Source: Sphingosinicella terrae
GTDB lineage: Bacteria > Pseudomonadota > Alphaproteobacteria > Sphingomonadales > Sphingomonadaceae
Assembly (NCBI RefSeq): GCF_003347635.1
Contig: NZ_QDFY01000003.1
Location: forward strand, 186,001 to 250,000
Direction: 5' to 3'
Length of the DNA: 64,000 nucleotides
Under the pieces are notes generated by a model. The model saw only the letters and a program-made list of their open reading frames with translations. It made no database searches and was not told where the DNA came from. This document shows, in pieces, positions 8,443-17,387 of the stretch (position 1 is its first letter; each line of letters begins with the position of its first letter). Made by a program: the position numbers and the translations under genes.

Positions 8443-9179
8443 GCAAGGTTCGGGTCGATCAATTGCTCGTCGAGCGCGGGCTGGCGGAGAGTCGGGCTCG
8501 GGCGCAGGCGCTGGTGCTGGCGGGGCTGGTCTTTTCGGGCGAGCGCAAGGTTGACAAGGCCGGACAGGCGCTGGCCGGGGATGCGCCGCTCGAAGTCAGG
8601 GGCAAGGACCATCCCTGGGTGTCGCGCGGCGGGATCAAGCTCGCCCATGCGCTCGACCATTTCGGCTGGGACGTGAACGGCGCGGTCGCGCTCGATGTCG
8701 GCGCCTCCACCGGCGGCTTCACCGACGTCCTGCTCCAGCGCGGTGCCGCGAGGGTGTTCGCGGTCGACGTCGGCACCAACCAGCTCGCCTGGAAGCTTCG
8801 GCAGGATCCGCGTGTGCTCGTCCATGAGAAGACCAATGCCCGCTTTCTCGACGCCGCGATCGTCAGCGAGCCCGTCGACCTCATCGTCTGCGACGCCAGC
8901 TTCATCTCGCTCGCCAAGGTGCTCGGCGCCGCCCTCGGCTTCGCCCGTCCGGGCGGACGGCTGATCGCGCTGGTGAAGCCGCAATTCGAGGCCGAGCGCG
9001 CCGAGATCGGCAAGGGCGGCGTCGTCCGCGACGCCGCGGTCCATGCGCGCGTCTGCGCCGCGGCCGCCGACTGGCTGCGTTCGCGCGGCTGGGACGTCGT
9101 CGGCGTGGAACGGAGCCCGATCACCGGACCCGAGGGAAATGTCGAATTCCTCCTCGCCGGGATAAATCCCCAGCCCTGA
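8439..9179 (+). CDS. tlyA: TlyA-family rRNA 2'-O-methyltransferase
   Basis: Predicted SAM-dependent RNA methyltransferase of 246 residues. An N-terminal S4 RNA-binding domain (VRVDQLLVERGLAESRARAQ, residues 4-23) is followed by an FtsJ-like domain with the SAM loop LDVGASTGGFTDVLLQRGA near 85-103, the DVGTNQLAWKLR block near 110-121 and LVKPQFEAERAEIGKGGVVRD near 179-199. Characterised TlyA enzymes methylate cytidines in 16S and/or 23S rRNA; the substrate range here is unknown. Haemolysin annotations of this family are misleading. It overlaps the GxxExxY gene by 4 nt. Confidence 0.9.
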   Translation: MSKVRVDQLLVERGLAESRARAQALVLAGLVFSGERKVDKAGQALAGDAPLEVRGKDHPWVSRGGIKLAHALDHFGWDVNGAVALDVGASTGGFTDVLLQRGAARVFAVDVGTNQLAWKLRQDPRVLVHEKTNARFLDAAIVSEPVDLIVCDASFISLAKVLGAALGFARPGGRLIALVKPQFEAERAEIGKGGVVRDAAVHARVCAAAADWLRSRGWDVVGVERSPITGPEGNVEFLLAGINPQP

Positions 9180-9252
9180 ACGACATTTCCGGCGACAATT
9201 TGATACAACCCCCATATCGACATGGCCGCGAAATTCGGCATTGAGCCCCAAG

Positions 9253-10329
9253 ATGAACAAGCGATCCGTTTTCATTCTCCTCGCCCTGCTGCTCGCGGGG
9301 TGCGGCAGCGGTGCCGCCGAGAAAGGCGGCGAGCGCGCGGCGCCACTCGTCAAGGCGGCGCCGGCCTCTCCCGCGCGCTTCGCCGATCGCATCGAGGCGG
9401 TCGGGACCGCCCGGGCGAACGAGCAGGTGACGCTCTCCGCTCCGGTGACCGAGCGGATCGTCAGGCTCGCCTTCGACGACGGCTCCTATGTCCAGCGCGG
9501 TCAGGTGGTCGCGGTGCTCCAGCAGGCCCAGCAGACCGCGCAGCTGCGCGAGGTCCAGGCCCGCTCCCGCGAGGCCGAGCAGCAGCTCGAGCGGGTCGAA
9601 GAGCTCAAGGGCCGCGGCTTCGCGACCCGCGCCGATTACGACACTCAGATCGCGGCGGCGGCGGCGGCGCGCGCACAGGCGCAGGCGGTCCGCGCCGAGA
9701 TTGGCGAGCGGGTGATCCGGGCGCCCTTTGCGGGCTGGGTGTCGCTGCGCAACATCTCGGTCGGGGCGATCGCCAGCCAGGGCACGGAGATCGCCACCAT
9801 CAGCGACGTCAGCACGATCAAGCTCGACTTCACCGTGCCGGAAACGATGCTGAGCGCGATCCGCGAGGGCCAGCCGATCGAAGCGCGCTCGGACGCCTAT
9901 CCGGACCGCCCGTTCCGCGGCCGGATCCACACCATCGATCCGGTCGTCGACCCGTCGACGCGGGCGGTGACGGTCCGCGCCCGGCTGCCCAATCCCGATC
10001 GGCTGCTTCGTCCCGGCATGCTGCTCACGGTGGTGATCGAGAATGCGCCGCGCATGTCGCTGTCGGTGCCGGAGCTGGCCGTGATCGGGGAGGGCGAAAG
10101 CCGCTTCGTCTACGTCGTCGACGCCCAGGGCCGCGCCCAGCGCACGCCGGTTCGCACCGGCGCCCGCGCCGGCGGGCGGATCGAGATACTGGCCGGCCTC
10201 CGGCCGGGCCAGAGGGTGATCACCGAGGGCGTCGTCAAGGTCACCCACGGCATCGAGGTCCGCCTCGCCGGGGTCCGCAACGCCGCGCCGGAACCCGCGC
10301 CGGCGCCGCGGGCGGGCGAGGGCGAATAG
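9253..10329 (+). CDS. RND efflux periplasmic adaptor (membrane-fusion lipoprotein)
   Basis: Periplasmic adaptor of an RND pump, 358 residues. The N-terminal LLALLLAGCGSG is a lipoprotein signal with lipobox LAGC. A barrel-sandwich segment (SAPVTERIVRLAFDDGSYVQRGQVVAVL) and a Gln/Arg/Glu-rich alpha-hairpin follow, then the IRAPFAGWVSLRNISVG second half of the lipoyl-like domain and a C-terminal membrane-proximal domain. I chose ATG at 9253 because an in-frame TTG at 9241 only adds four residues. The permease begins one base after the stop codon. No outer-membrane factor is adjacent, so a TolC encoded elsewhere is presumably used. Confidence 0.9.
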   Translation: MNKRSVFILLALLLAGCGSGAAEKGGERAAPLVKAAPASPARFADRIEAVGTARANEQVTLSAPVTERIVRLAFDDGSYVQRGQVVAVLQQAQQTAQLREVQARSREAEQQLERVEELKGRGFATRADYDTQIAAAAAARAQAQAVRAEIGERVIRAPFAGWVSLRNISVGAIASQGTEIATISDVSTIKLDFTVPETMLSAIREGQPIEARSDAYPDRPFRGRIHTIDPVVDPSTRAVTVRARLPNPDRLLRPGMLLTVVIENAPRMSLSVPELAVIGEGESRFVYVVDAQGRAQRTPVRTGARAGGRIEILAGLRPGQRVITEGVVKVTHGIEVRLAGVRNAAPEPAPAPRAGEGE

Positions 10330-10330
10330 G

Positions 10331-13300
10331 ATGCAGCTTTCCGATCTTTCCGTCCGCCGTCCCGTATTCGCGGCGGTCGTCGCCATGCTCGTGGCGGTGG
10401 TCGGGATCGTCGGCTTCTTCAGTCTTTCGGTACGCGAATATCCCGACGTCGATCCGCCGATCGTGTCGGTCGAGACCCGCTATATCGGCGCCGCGGCGAG
10501 CGTGATCGAGACCCGGGTCACCCAGGTCATCGAGGAGCAGCTCGCCGGGATCGAGGGCCTGCAGACGATCACCTCGCGCTCGCAGGACGGCGAGTCCGAC
10601 ATCACGCTGGAATTCGAGGCCGGGCGCGACGTCGATGCCGCCGCCAACGACGTGCGCGACCGGGTCGGCAGCGTCGCCGACGACCTTCCCGACGAGGCGC
10701 TGGCGCCGGAAGTGCGCAAGGTCGATGCGGACGCTTCGCCGATCATGTTCCTGGTCATCTCCAAACCGGGCTGGTCGCAGCTCCAGCTCAGCGACTATGT
10801 CGAGCGCAACCTCGTCGACCGTTTCTCCTCGCTCGACGGCGTCGCCCGCGTCTTCGTCGGCGGCGATGCGCGGCCGGCGATGCGGATCTGGATGAAGCCC
10901 GAGCGCCTCGCCGCCTTCGGCCTCACCCCCGCCGACATCGAGGCCGCGCTGCGCCGCCAAAATGTCGAGCTTCCCGCCGGGCGGCTGGAATCGGCCCAGC
11001 AGAACGTCACCCTGCGCGTCGATCGCCCCTTCACGACCGTCGACGAATTTTCGGGGCTCATCGTCGGCCGCGGCCAGGACGGCTATCTCGTCCGGCTCGC
11101 CGACGTCGCCCGGGTCGAGCAGGGACCGGAGAATCCCTATTCGCGGTTCCGGCTGAACGGCGATTCGGCGGTCGGGCTCGGCATCGTCCGCCAGTCCGGC
11201 GCCAACACCCTCGCCGTCGCCCAATCCGCGAAGGACGTCGCGGAACAGCTGCGCGGCTCCTTGCCGGAAGGGATGGAGATCGTCGTCGGATCGGACGATT
11301 CCCAGTTCATCGACCGCGCGATCGACAAGGTCGGGGTGACGCTCATCGAGGCGGCGGTGCTGGTGGTGCTGGTCATCTACCTGTTCCTGGGCAGCTGGCG
11401 GGCGACCCTGATCCCTGCGGTCACCGTGCCCCTGTGCCTGCTCGCGAGCTTCGGGGTGCTTTGGCTGTTCGGCTTCTCGATCAACCTGCTCACCCTGCTC
11501 GCGCTCGTGCTGTCGATCGGCATCGTCGTCGACGACGCCATCGTCGTCCTCGAGAATGTCTATCACCGGATCGAGGAAGGCGATCCGCCGCTCAAGGCGG
11601 CGTTCGAAGGAACCCGCCAGGTCGGCTTCGCCATCATCTCGACCACCCTCGTCGTCTGCGCGGTCTTCGTCCCGGTCATGTTCATCGCCGGCCAGACCGG
11701 CCTCCTGTTCCGCGAGCTCGCGGCGGCGATGATCGGCGCGGTCGCCTTTTCCGGCTTCTTCGCGCTCAGCCTGGCGCCGATGCTCTGCTCCAAGCTGCTC
11801 CGTCACGAGGAAAGGCGCGGCTTCTCCGCCTGGATCGACGATCGCTTCCGCGGCCTCGAGGCGCGCTATGCACGCCTGCTCGACACCGTGCTTCGCCGGC
11901 CGCTCGTCCCGTCGATCCTCGTGGTCACCTTCCTGGCCGGGGCGGGGATCCTGTTCGCCGGCCTGCGCTCCGAGCTCGCCCCGGCGGAGGATGTCGGCAT
12001 CCTCAGCGCCAACGTCTCCGCCCCCGAAGGCACCGGCTTCGACGAGATGGATCGCTACATGGTCGACGTGCAGGGGCGGATCCTTCCCCTGCTCGAGCAG
12101 GGCACGGTCCGGTCGGTCATCACCCGCACGCCCGGCGGCTTCGGCACCAGCGACGATTTCAACAGCGGCACGATGGTGGTGTTCCTCCGGCCCTGGGAGG
12201 AGCGCGACCAGTCCACCCAGGACGTGGTCGGCCAGATCAACCGCATCCTCACCGAGGTGCCGGCGGTGCGCGGCAACGCCCAGGTCCGCTCCTCGCTGGG
12301 CCGCGGCCGCGGCCAGCCGGTCAATTTCGTCATCGCCGGCGCAACCTACGAATCGCTGGCGCGGGCGCGCGACCGCATCCTCGCCGCCGCGGCAGCCAAT
12401 CCCGGCATCGTCAATCTCGACAGCGACTATAAGGAGACGAAGCCGCAGCTGCGGATCGACGTCAACACCGCCCGCGCCGGCGATCTCGGGGTCTCGGTCG
12501 AGGAGGTGAGCCAGGCGCTGCAGAGCCTGCTCGGCTCGCGCCGCGTCTCCACCTATATCGACCGCGGCGAGGAATATCGGGTGATCGTCCAGGCCGAGGC
12601 CAATGCCCGCGCCACCGAATCCAACCTCGCCTCCATCTACGTGCGCAGCCGGACCGGCGCGCTGGTGCCGCTGTCGAACCTCGTCACCGTCCGCGAGACG
12701 GCCGGCGCCCGCGATCTCGGCCGCTACAACAAGCTGCGGGCGATCACCCTGTCGGGCGGGCTGGCACCCGGATATGCGCTCGGCGACGCGCTCGACTTCC
12801 TCGAAGCGCAGGCCGCCGTGTCGCCCGAGGTGCTCGCCGTCGGCTATCGCGGCGAGAGCCAGGCGTTCCGCGAGACCGGCGGATCGATCTATTTCGTCTT
12901 CGCCCTGACCATCCTCGTCGTCTACCTGCTGCTCGCCGCGCAATTCGAGAGCTTCGTCCATCCGGCGGTGATCATCACCACCGTCCCGCTCGCCGTGGCC
13001 GGCGGGGGGATCGGCCTTGCGGTGATGGGCCACACGCTCAATCTCTACAGCCAGGTCGGGCTGGTCATGCTGGTCGGCCTTGCCGCCAAGAACGGGATCC
13101 TCATCGTCGAGTTCGCCAACCAGCTGCGCGACACCGGCCGGGACATCGGCGAATCGATCCGCGAGGCGTCGCGCCGGCGGCTGAGGCCGATCCTGATGAC
13201 CTCGATCGCGACGGCGGCCGGCGCGGTGCCTCTGATGATCGCCAGCGGCGCAGGCGCGGCCGCGCGGGCGACGATCGGCACGGTCATCGTCTGGGGCGTG

Positions 13301-13441
13301 TCGATCGCCACCCTCATCACGCTCTTCCTGATCCCCTTGCTCTATTCGCGCCTCGCCCGCTTCACCGGATCGCCGCTGGCGGTTACGCGCAGGCTCGAGG
13401 AGCAGCTCGAATCCCCCGCCCAGCCGGCTCCGGCCGAGTGA
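10331..13441 (+). CDS. RND efflux permease (HAE-1/AcrB type)
   Basis: Inner-membrane proton-driven exporter subunit of 1036 residues with the duplicated RND architecture: one N-terminal helix, large periplasmic loop, six-helix block, then repeat. The proton-relay Asp pair is intact in GIVVDDAIVVLENV, residues 397-410, with D401 and D402. The second half has the QVGLVMLVGLAAKNGILIVEFAN block. Loops resemble multidrug (HAE-1) rather than heavy-metal pumps. It is co-transcribed with the adaptor in front and followed 13 nt later by a TspO homologue. Substrates cannot be predicted from sequence. Confidence 0.92.
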   Translation: MQLSDLSVRRPVFAAVVAMLVAVVGIVGFFSLSVREYPDVDPPIVSVETRYIGAAASVIETRVTQVIEEQLAGIEGLQTITSRSQDGESDITLEFEAGRDVDAAANDVRDRVGSVADDLPDEALAPEVRKVDADASPIMFLVISKPGWSQLQLSDYVERNLVDRFSSLDGVARVFVGGDARPAMRIWMKPERLAAFGLTPADIEAALRRQNVELPAGRLESAQQNVTLRVDRPFTTVDEFSGLIVGRGQDGYLVRLADVARVEQGPENPYSRFRLNGDSAVGLGIVRQSGANTLAVAQSAKDVAEQLRGSLPEGMEIVVGSDDSQFIDRAIDKVGVTLIEAAVLVVLVIYLFLGSWRATLIPAVTVPLCLLASFGVLWLFGFSINLLTLLALVLSIGIVVDDAIVVLENVYHRIEEGDPPLKAAFEGTRQVGFAIISTTLVVCAVFVPVMFIAGQTGLLFRELAAAMIGAVAFSGFFALSLAPMLCSKLLRHEERRGFSAWIDDRFRGLEARYARLLDTVLRRPLVPSILVVTFLAGAGILFAGLRSELAPAEDVGILSANVSAPEGTGFDEMDRYMVDVQGRILPLLEQGTVRSVITRTPGGFGTSDDFNSGTMVVFLRPWEERDQSTQDVVGQINRILTEVPAVRGNAQVRSSLGRGRGQPVNFVIAGATYESLARARDRILAAAAANPGIVNLDSDYKETKPQLRIDVNTARAGDLGVSVEEVSQALQSLLGSRRVSTYIDRGEEYRVIVQAEANARATESNLASIYVRSRTGALVPLSNLVTVRETAGARDLGRYNKLRAITLSGGLAPGYALGDALDFLEAQAAVSPEVLAVGYRGESQAFRETGGSIYFVFALTILVVYLLLAAQFESFVHPAVIITTVPLAVAGGGIGLAVMGHTLNLYSQVGLVMLVGLAAKNGILIVEFANQLRDTGRDIGESIREASRRRLRPILMTSIATAAGAVPLMIASGAGAAARATIGTVIVWGVSIATLITLFLIPLLYSRLARFTGSPLAVTRRLEEQLESPAQPAPAE

Positions 13442-13454
13442 GAAGGAACCCGGC

Positions 13455-14009
13455 ATGATGGAAATCGCCTCCCGGTCGCAGCTTCGGATGAGCTTCCTGC
13501 GCTGGGCGCTGGTGACCGTGCCGCTGGTGCTGCTGCTCGGCACCCTCTCCGGCCGCGCGGCCAATTCCGGCTACGGCAATCCCTGGTTCGACGCGCTCGA
13601 CAAGCCGTCCTTCATGCCGCCGGGCTGGACGTTCGGCGCCGCCTGGACCCTGCTCTACATCTTTCTCGGCCTCGCGCTGGCCATGCTGCTTCATGCCCGC
13701 GGCGCCCGCGGCCGCGGCCTCGTCGTCACTCTTTTCCTGGTCCAGCTGGCGATGAACTATGCCTGGTCGCCGCTTTTCTTCGCCGCGCACGAGATCGGCG
13801 CCGCGCTCGCTTTGATCCTGGCGATGATCGCGCTGACGATCGTCCTGGTCGGGCTCGCCTGGCGGATCCGCCGCGGGGCGGCGCTGCTGATGCTGCCTTA
13901 TCTCGGCTGGCTCTGCTTCGCCGCGGCCCTCACCTTCGCCATCGACCGGGCGAACCCCGGGGCGTCCGAACTTGCGCCGGGGCGGGCGAGCACCGATATC
14001 CGCCTCTGA
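13455..14009 (+). CDS. TspO/MBR (tryptophan-rich sensory protein) homologue
   Basis: Five-helix membrane protein of the TspO/MBR family, 184 residues including an N-terminal lead. Signatures are WFDALDKPSFMPPGWTFG near 41-58, then AAWTLLYIFLG, and QLAMNYAWSPLFF near 97-109. TspO proteins bind porphyrins and sterols and modulate tetrapyrrole or stress responses in alphaproteobacteria. AAGGA precedes a double ATG, so the exact start is uncertain by one codon. It may be transcribed with the RND genes and the following ubiK-like gene. Confidence 0.86.
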   Translation: MMEIASRSQLRMSFLRWALVTVPLVLLLGTLSGRAANSGYGNPWFDALDKPSFMPPGWTFGAAWTLLYIFLGLALAMLLHARGARGRGLVVTLFLVQLAMNYAWSPLFFAAHEIGAALALILAMIALTIVLVGLAWRIRRGAALLMLPYLGWLCFAAALTFAIDRANPGASELAPGRASTDIRL

Positions 14010-14032
14010 CGAGAGAGAATGGAGATTCCCCG

Positions 14033-14356
14033 ATGCAGTCGCAGAACCGCCTGTTCGACGATTTCGTGAAGGTCATGAACGGCGCCGCCGGGACCCTCGC
14101 CGGCATGACCCGCGAGGCGCAGACGGCGATGCAGGAGCGGGCGCGTGACTGGATCGGCGGGCTCGACATGGTCAGCCGGGAGGAGTTCGAGGCGGCCAAG
14201 TCGATCGCCGTCGCCGCCCGCGAGGAGAGCCAGGCGCTGCGCGCGCGGGTGGAGGCGCTGGAGGCGGCCATTGCCTGTCTCGCCGCGGCGCCGGCGCCGG
14301 GGCGCGGCCGTCGCAAGGCGGGCGAAGAGGGCGCCAGCGAGGGCGCCGTCCCCTGA
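14033..14356 (+). CDS. ubiK: UbiK-family accessory factor (BMFP/YqiC domain)
   Basis: Small coiled-coil protein of 107 residues with the BMFP layout: an amphipathic N-terminus (RLFDDFVKVMNGAAGTLAGM), a central helix and the FEAAKSIAVAAREESQALRARVEALEAAI heptad-rich segment. UbiK assists the UbiJ lipid-binding factor in aerobic ubiquinone biosynthesis in Escherichia coli; other BMFP proteins have membrane-fusogenic activity in vitro. A short Ala/Gly/Arg-rich tail ends the protein. GGAGA precedes the ATG. The family is seen directly and the role in quinone synthesis is inferred. Confidence 0.78.
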   Translation: MQSQNRLFDDFVKVMNGAAGTLAGMTREAQTAMQERARDWIGGLDMVSREEFEAAKSIAVAAREESQALRARVEALEAAIACLAAAPAPGRGRRKAGEEGASEGAVP

Positions 14357-14467
14357 GCCGATCGGCGAATATCCACAGATAATTTGGGGCGGAACCGCGC
14401 CTTTTCTTGCGCTTTGCGGCGGAGAAAGGCAGATTTGCTGGAACAGAAGAGGACCGGGGACCGCTTC

Positions 14468-14977
14468 ATGAACATGGATGAGTACGAGCTGGAGCGCGAG
14501 GCGAGCGCGCCGATCGACATGCTCGAGCAATATTTCGGCGCCCTCGGCTGGGCCTATGAGCGCAATGGCGACGACGAGATCGTCTCCAGCTTCCAGGGCA
14601 GCTGGACCCAATATGAGCTGCGCGCGATCTGGCGCGAGGAGGACCAGGTCCTCCAGTTCCTCGCCCTTCCCGACGTTCGCGTCGCCGCCGACAAGCGCGA
14701 GGCGACCTACGAGACGATCGGCCTGATCAACGAGCAACTCTGGCTCGGCCATTTCGAATTGTGGTCCGCATCGGGGCTGGTCCTGTTCCGGCACGCCGCC
14801 TTGCTCGAGGGCGACGAAGGCGGCACGCTCAGCCTCCAGCAGGCCGAGACGCTGGTCGAAGCCGCGATCGAGGAATGCGAACGCTTCTATCCGGTCTTCC
14901 AGTTCGTCCTGTGGGCCGACAAGACTCCCCAGGAAGCCATCGCGGCCGCCCTCATCGAGACCCAGGGCGAGGCCTGA
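14468..14977 (+). CDS. YbjN-domain protein
   Basis: Acidic cytosolic protein of 169 residues belonging to the YbjN family, with aromatic-rich core segments such as YFGALGWAYERNGDDEIV and LWLGHFELWSASGLVLFRHA. YbjN proteins resemble type III secretion chaperones in fold and act as stress or motility regulators in enterobacteria, but the alphaproteobacterial role is unknown. The start at 14468 is preceded by GGGGA, and a second ATG lies two codons in. It sits between ubiK and proC, which suggests a conserved housekeeping neighbourhood. Confidence 0.75.
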   Translation: MNMDEYELEREASAPIDMLEQYFGALGWAYERNGDDEIVSSFQGSWTQYELRAIWREEDQVLQFLALPDVRVAADKREATYETIGLINEQLWLGHFELWSASGLVLFRHAALLEGDEGGTLSLQQAETLVEAAIEECERFYPVFQFVLWADKTPQEAIAAALIETQGEA

Positions 14978-15009
14978 CGGGCGGGACATGGGCCCTTCGT
15001 GCCCCCCTC

Positions 15010-15124
15010 GTCATCCCCGCGCAGGCGGGGATCCAGCTTCTCTCCTCGCCTCGCTTTCTCCGACTTCGCTCGTCCGTTCCCGGCTCCGTGAGGACAGCTG
15101 GATCCCCGCTTCCGCGGGGATGAC
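15010..15124. repeat. Palindromic intergenic repeat, complete copy
   Basis: The arm GTCATCCCCGCGCAGGCG... (15010-15037) and its inverse ending CCGCGGGGATGAC (15096-15124) flank a 58-base centre, between the YbjN-like gene and proC. It is the same family as 6175-6260. The outer arms can pair into one long stem in transcripts of either strand. Confidence 0.7.
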
Positions 15125-15149
15125 GGAAACGTTCTAGCGGCGGCGCTCC

Positions 15150-15971
15150 ATGGCCAGCGATCCCCTCCTTCCCGGTCCGCTCTGGTTCGTCGGCTGCGGC
15201 CATATGGGCTCGGCCATGCTGCAGGGCTGGCTTGCCTCGGGGGTGGAGCCGCGCCACGTCACCATCATCCGTCCGAGCGGGCGCCCGGTCGCCGACGGGG
15301 TGCGGGTCCTCACCGATTATCCTGAGGACGAGGTGCCGGCGATCGTGCTGCTGGCGATGAAGCCCCACCAGCTCGACCTCGTCGCCGCGCCGCTCGCCTC
15401 GGCGCTCGATGCCGCCACCATGCTCGTCTCGATCCTCGCCGGGGTCGAGCTCGCCTCGCTCAGGCGTCGCTTCACGGCGCCGCGCACCCTGGTGCGGGCG
15501 ATGCCCAACCTGCCGGTCAGCCTCGGCCGGGGCGTCGTCGGCCTGTTCGGCGAGACCGCCGATCTCACCGCCCGCGCCGAACTGATGGGCCTGATGGCGG
15601 CGCTCGGCCACGCCGAATGGTTCGAGGACGAGCAGGCCTTCGACCTCGTCACCGCTTTGGCCGGCAGCGGCCCCGCCTTCGTCTACCGATTCATCGAGGC
15701 GCTCGCCGAGGGCGCCGCGTCGCTCGGCATGCCGGCGGAGCAAGCCCATCGCCTCGCCATCGCCACTGCCGGCGGCGCCGCCGCGCTCGCCGCCCACGAA
15801 GGCGTCGGCCTCGCCGAGCTCGCCGCCCGGGTCACCAGCCCCGGCGGCACCACCCAGGCCGGCCTCGAGGTGCTCGACGCCGACGACGCCCTCGCGGCCC
15901 TCGTCGCCGACACCCTGCGGGCCGCCCGCCGCCGCGGCCAGGAGCTCGCCGCCGCGGCGCGTCGGAGCTGA
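15150..15971 (+). CDS. proC: Pyrroline-5-carboxylate reductase
   Basis: NAD(P)H-dependent reductase for the last step of proline synthesis, 273 residues. A Rossmann motif WFVGCGHMGSAMLQGW sits near residues 12-27. The C-terminal dimer domain contains the family signature around ALAGSGPAFVYRFIEALAEGA near 169-189 and VTSPGGTTQAGLEVL near 228-242. The ATG at 15150 is chosen as the only one before the Rossmann motif; its ribosome-binding site is weak. The gene lies between an intergenic palindromic repeat and a decayed CGCGAAG element. Confidence 0.95.
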   Translation: MASDPLLPGPLWFVGCGHMGSAMLQGWLASGVEPRHVTIIRPSGRPVADGVRVLTDYPEDEVPAIVLLAMKPHQLDLVAAPLASALDAATMLVSILAGVELASLRRRFTAPRTLVRAMPNLPVSLGRGVVGLFGETADLTARAELMGLMAALGHAEWFEDEQAFDLVTALAGSGPAFVYRFIEALAEGAASLGMPAEQAHRLAIATAGGAAALAAHEGVGLAELAARVTSPGGTTQAGLEVLDADDALAALVADTLRAARRRGQELAAAARRS

Positions 15972-16018
15972 CGGGGCCTCTGCTCGAACGCTATGCGGCG
16001 GGGGCGTTCGATGGGCCC

Positions 16019-16147
16019 ACGCGAAGCCGCGAAAGCATGTCTCCCTCTTCGTCATCCTGGCGAAGGGCAGGATCTCTTTCTCCTGAAAGAAGGCGAGGTT
16101 GCCGTCCCGGGATCGTCGAGCTCCCTTCGCGTCTTCGCGTCTTCGCG
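16019..16147. repeat. CGCGAAG inverted-repeat remnant with nested palindromic arm
   Basis: Left arm CGCGAAGCCGCGAAAG (16020-16035) and right arm of three CTTCGCG units (16125-16147) match the ends of the GxxExxY cassette at 7940-8381. Only about 90 bases separate them and no GxxExxY gene remains. A single GTCATCCTGGCGAAGGG arm of the other repeat family lies inside at 16051-16075. The proC-ilvE gap (15972-16297) holds this remnant and otherwise nothing recognisable. Confidence 0.55.
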
Positions 16148-16297
16148 AGAGTCCATCAGGCTGACCCGCCGGTCACCGGCGTCTGAAAATCGGCCCTTCA
16201 CGCCGCTCAGAATGGCGGCAATCCCGCCGCCGCGCATCGTGACGGGCATGGACCGACCCAAGTTGACCCCTCGCCGCCCGCGCCTTATCCGCTCCTC

Positions 16298-17188
16298 ATG
16301 ACCGACTACCCGAACTTCCACGATCGCGACGGCATGATCTGGTTCGACGGCGCCCTGGTGCCGTGGCGCGAGGCGAACGTGCACGTGCTCACCCATGCCC
16401 TCCATTACGCCTCTTCGGTGTTCGAGGGGCAGCGCGCCTATGCGGGCGAGGTGTTCCGCCTGTCCGATCACAGCGCGCGGCTGCGGCGCAGCGCCGAATT
16501 GCTCGGCTTCGAGATTCCGTGGAGCGTCGCCGAGATCGACGAGGGCTGCCGCGACGTGCTCCGCGCCAACGGCCTCACCGACGCCTATATGCGGCCGATC
16601 GCCTGGCGCGGCTCCGAGCAGATGGGCGTGTCGGCGCAGAAGACGAAGATCCACCTCGCTATCGCCGCCTGGGAATGGGGTGCCTATTTCGGCGAGGAGG
16701 CGATCCGCAAGGGCGTCCGGCTCGACATCTCCAAGTGGCGCCGCCCGGCGCCCTATACCGCGCCGACCGAGTCCAAGGCGGCCGGGCTCTACATGATCTG
16801 CACGCTCGCCCGGCACGAGGCGCAGGCCAAGGGCTTCGACGATGCGATGATGTTCGACTGGCGCGGCCAAGTCGCCGAAGGGACGGGGGCCAACGCCTTC
16901 TTCATCCGCGACGGCCGGATCCACACGCCGACTCCCGACTGCTTCCTCAACGGCATCACCCGCCAGACCGTCATCGATCTCGCCCGCCGCCGCGGCATCG
17001 AGGTGGTCGAGCGGGCGATCTGGCCGGAGGAGCTGGAGAGCTTCGAGCAGTTCTTCCTCACCGGCAGCGCCGCCGAGGTCACCCCGGTCGCCTCCGCCGG
17101 CCCGTGGAACTTCGAGGTGGGCGATCTCACCCTGCAGCTGCGCAAGGACTATATCGACCTTGCCAACCGGCGCCTGTCGAACGCCTGA
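16298..17188 (+). CDS. ilvE: Branched-chain amino-acid aminotransferase
   Basis: Fold-type IV PLP aminotransferase of 296 residues that interconverts Leu, Ile and Val with their 2-oxo acids. Features are the N-terminal MIWFDGALVPWREANVHVLTHALHYASSVFEG region, PLP-binding lysine K160 in TESKAAGLYM, and the EGTGANAFFIRDGRIHTP and NGITRQTVIDLA blocks of the class IV signature. D-amino-acid transaminases and ADC lyase share this fold; the substrate-loop pattern favours IlvE. It stands alone, downstream of a repeat remnant and upstream of tRNA-Gln. Confidence 0.93.
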   Translation: MTDYPNFHDRDGMIWFDGALVPWREANVHVLTHALHYASSVFEGQRAYAGEVFRLSDHSARLRRSAELLGFEIPWSVAEIDEGCRDVLRANGLTDAYMRPIAWRGSEQMGVSAQKTKIHLAIAAWEWGAYFGEEAIRKGVRLDISKWRRPAPYTAPTESKAAGLYMICTLARHEAQAKGFDDAMMFDWRGQVAEGTGANAFFIRDGRIHTPTPDCFLNGITRQTVIDLARRRGIEVVERAIWPEELESFEQFFLTGSAAEVTPVASAGPWNFEVGDLTLQLRKDYIDLANRRLSNA

Positions 17189-17312
17189 GCGCTCGACCCG
17201 CGCCGCCGCGGCGGGGTCCGGAACGCGGCGGGCGATGGCGCTGGGGCAACAGCCTGATCGCGAAGGGGCTTTCGCAATTCCGCCGGCGGCGATAAGGCCC
17301 GTCCGCGCCTGC

Positions 17313-17387
17313 TGGGGCGTAGCCAAGTGGTAAGGCACCGGTTTTTGGTACCGGCATTCGCAGGTTCGAACCCTGCCGCCCCAGCCA
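17313..17387 (+). tRNA. tRNA-Gln (anticodon TTG)
   Basis: Complete 75-nt cloverleaf. The acceptor TGGGGCG pairs with CGCCCCA. The anticodon stem CCGGT/ACCGG encloses loop TTTTGGT with anticodon TTG. The T arm contains GGTTCGAACCC, and the discriminator G is followed by an encoded CCA. The U1-A72 closing pair is typical of glutamine tRNA. Confidence 0.97.

Noticed and set aside
8439-9179. Haemolysin annotation for the TlyA homologue
   Set aside because: The S4 and FtsJ-like SAM domains show an RNA methyltransferase; the haemolysin label is historical.
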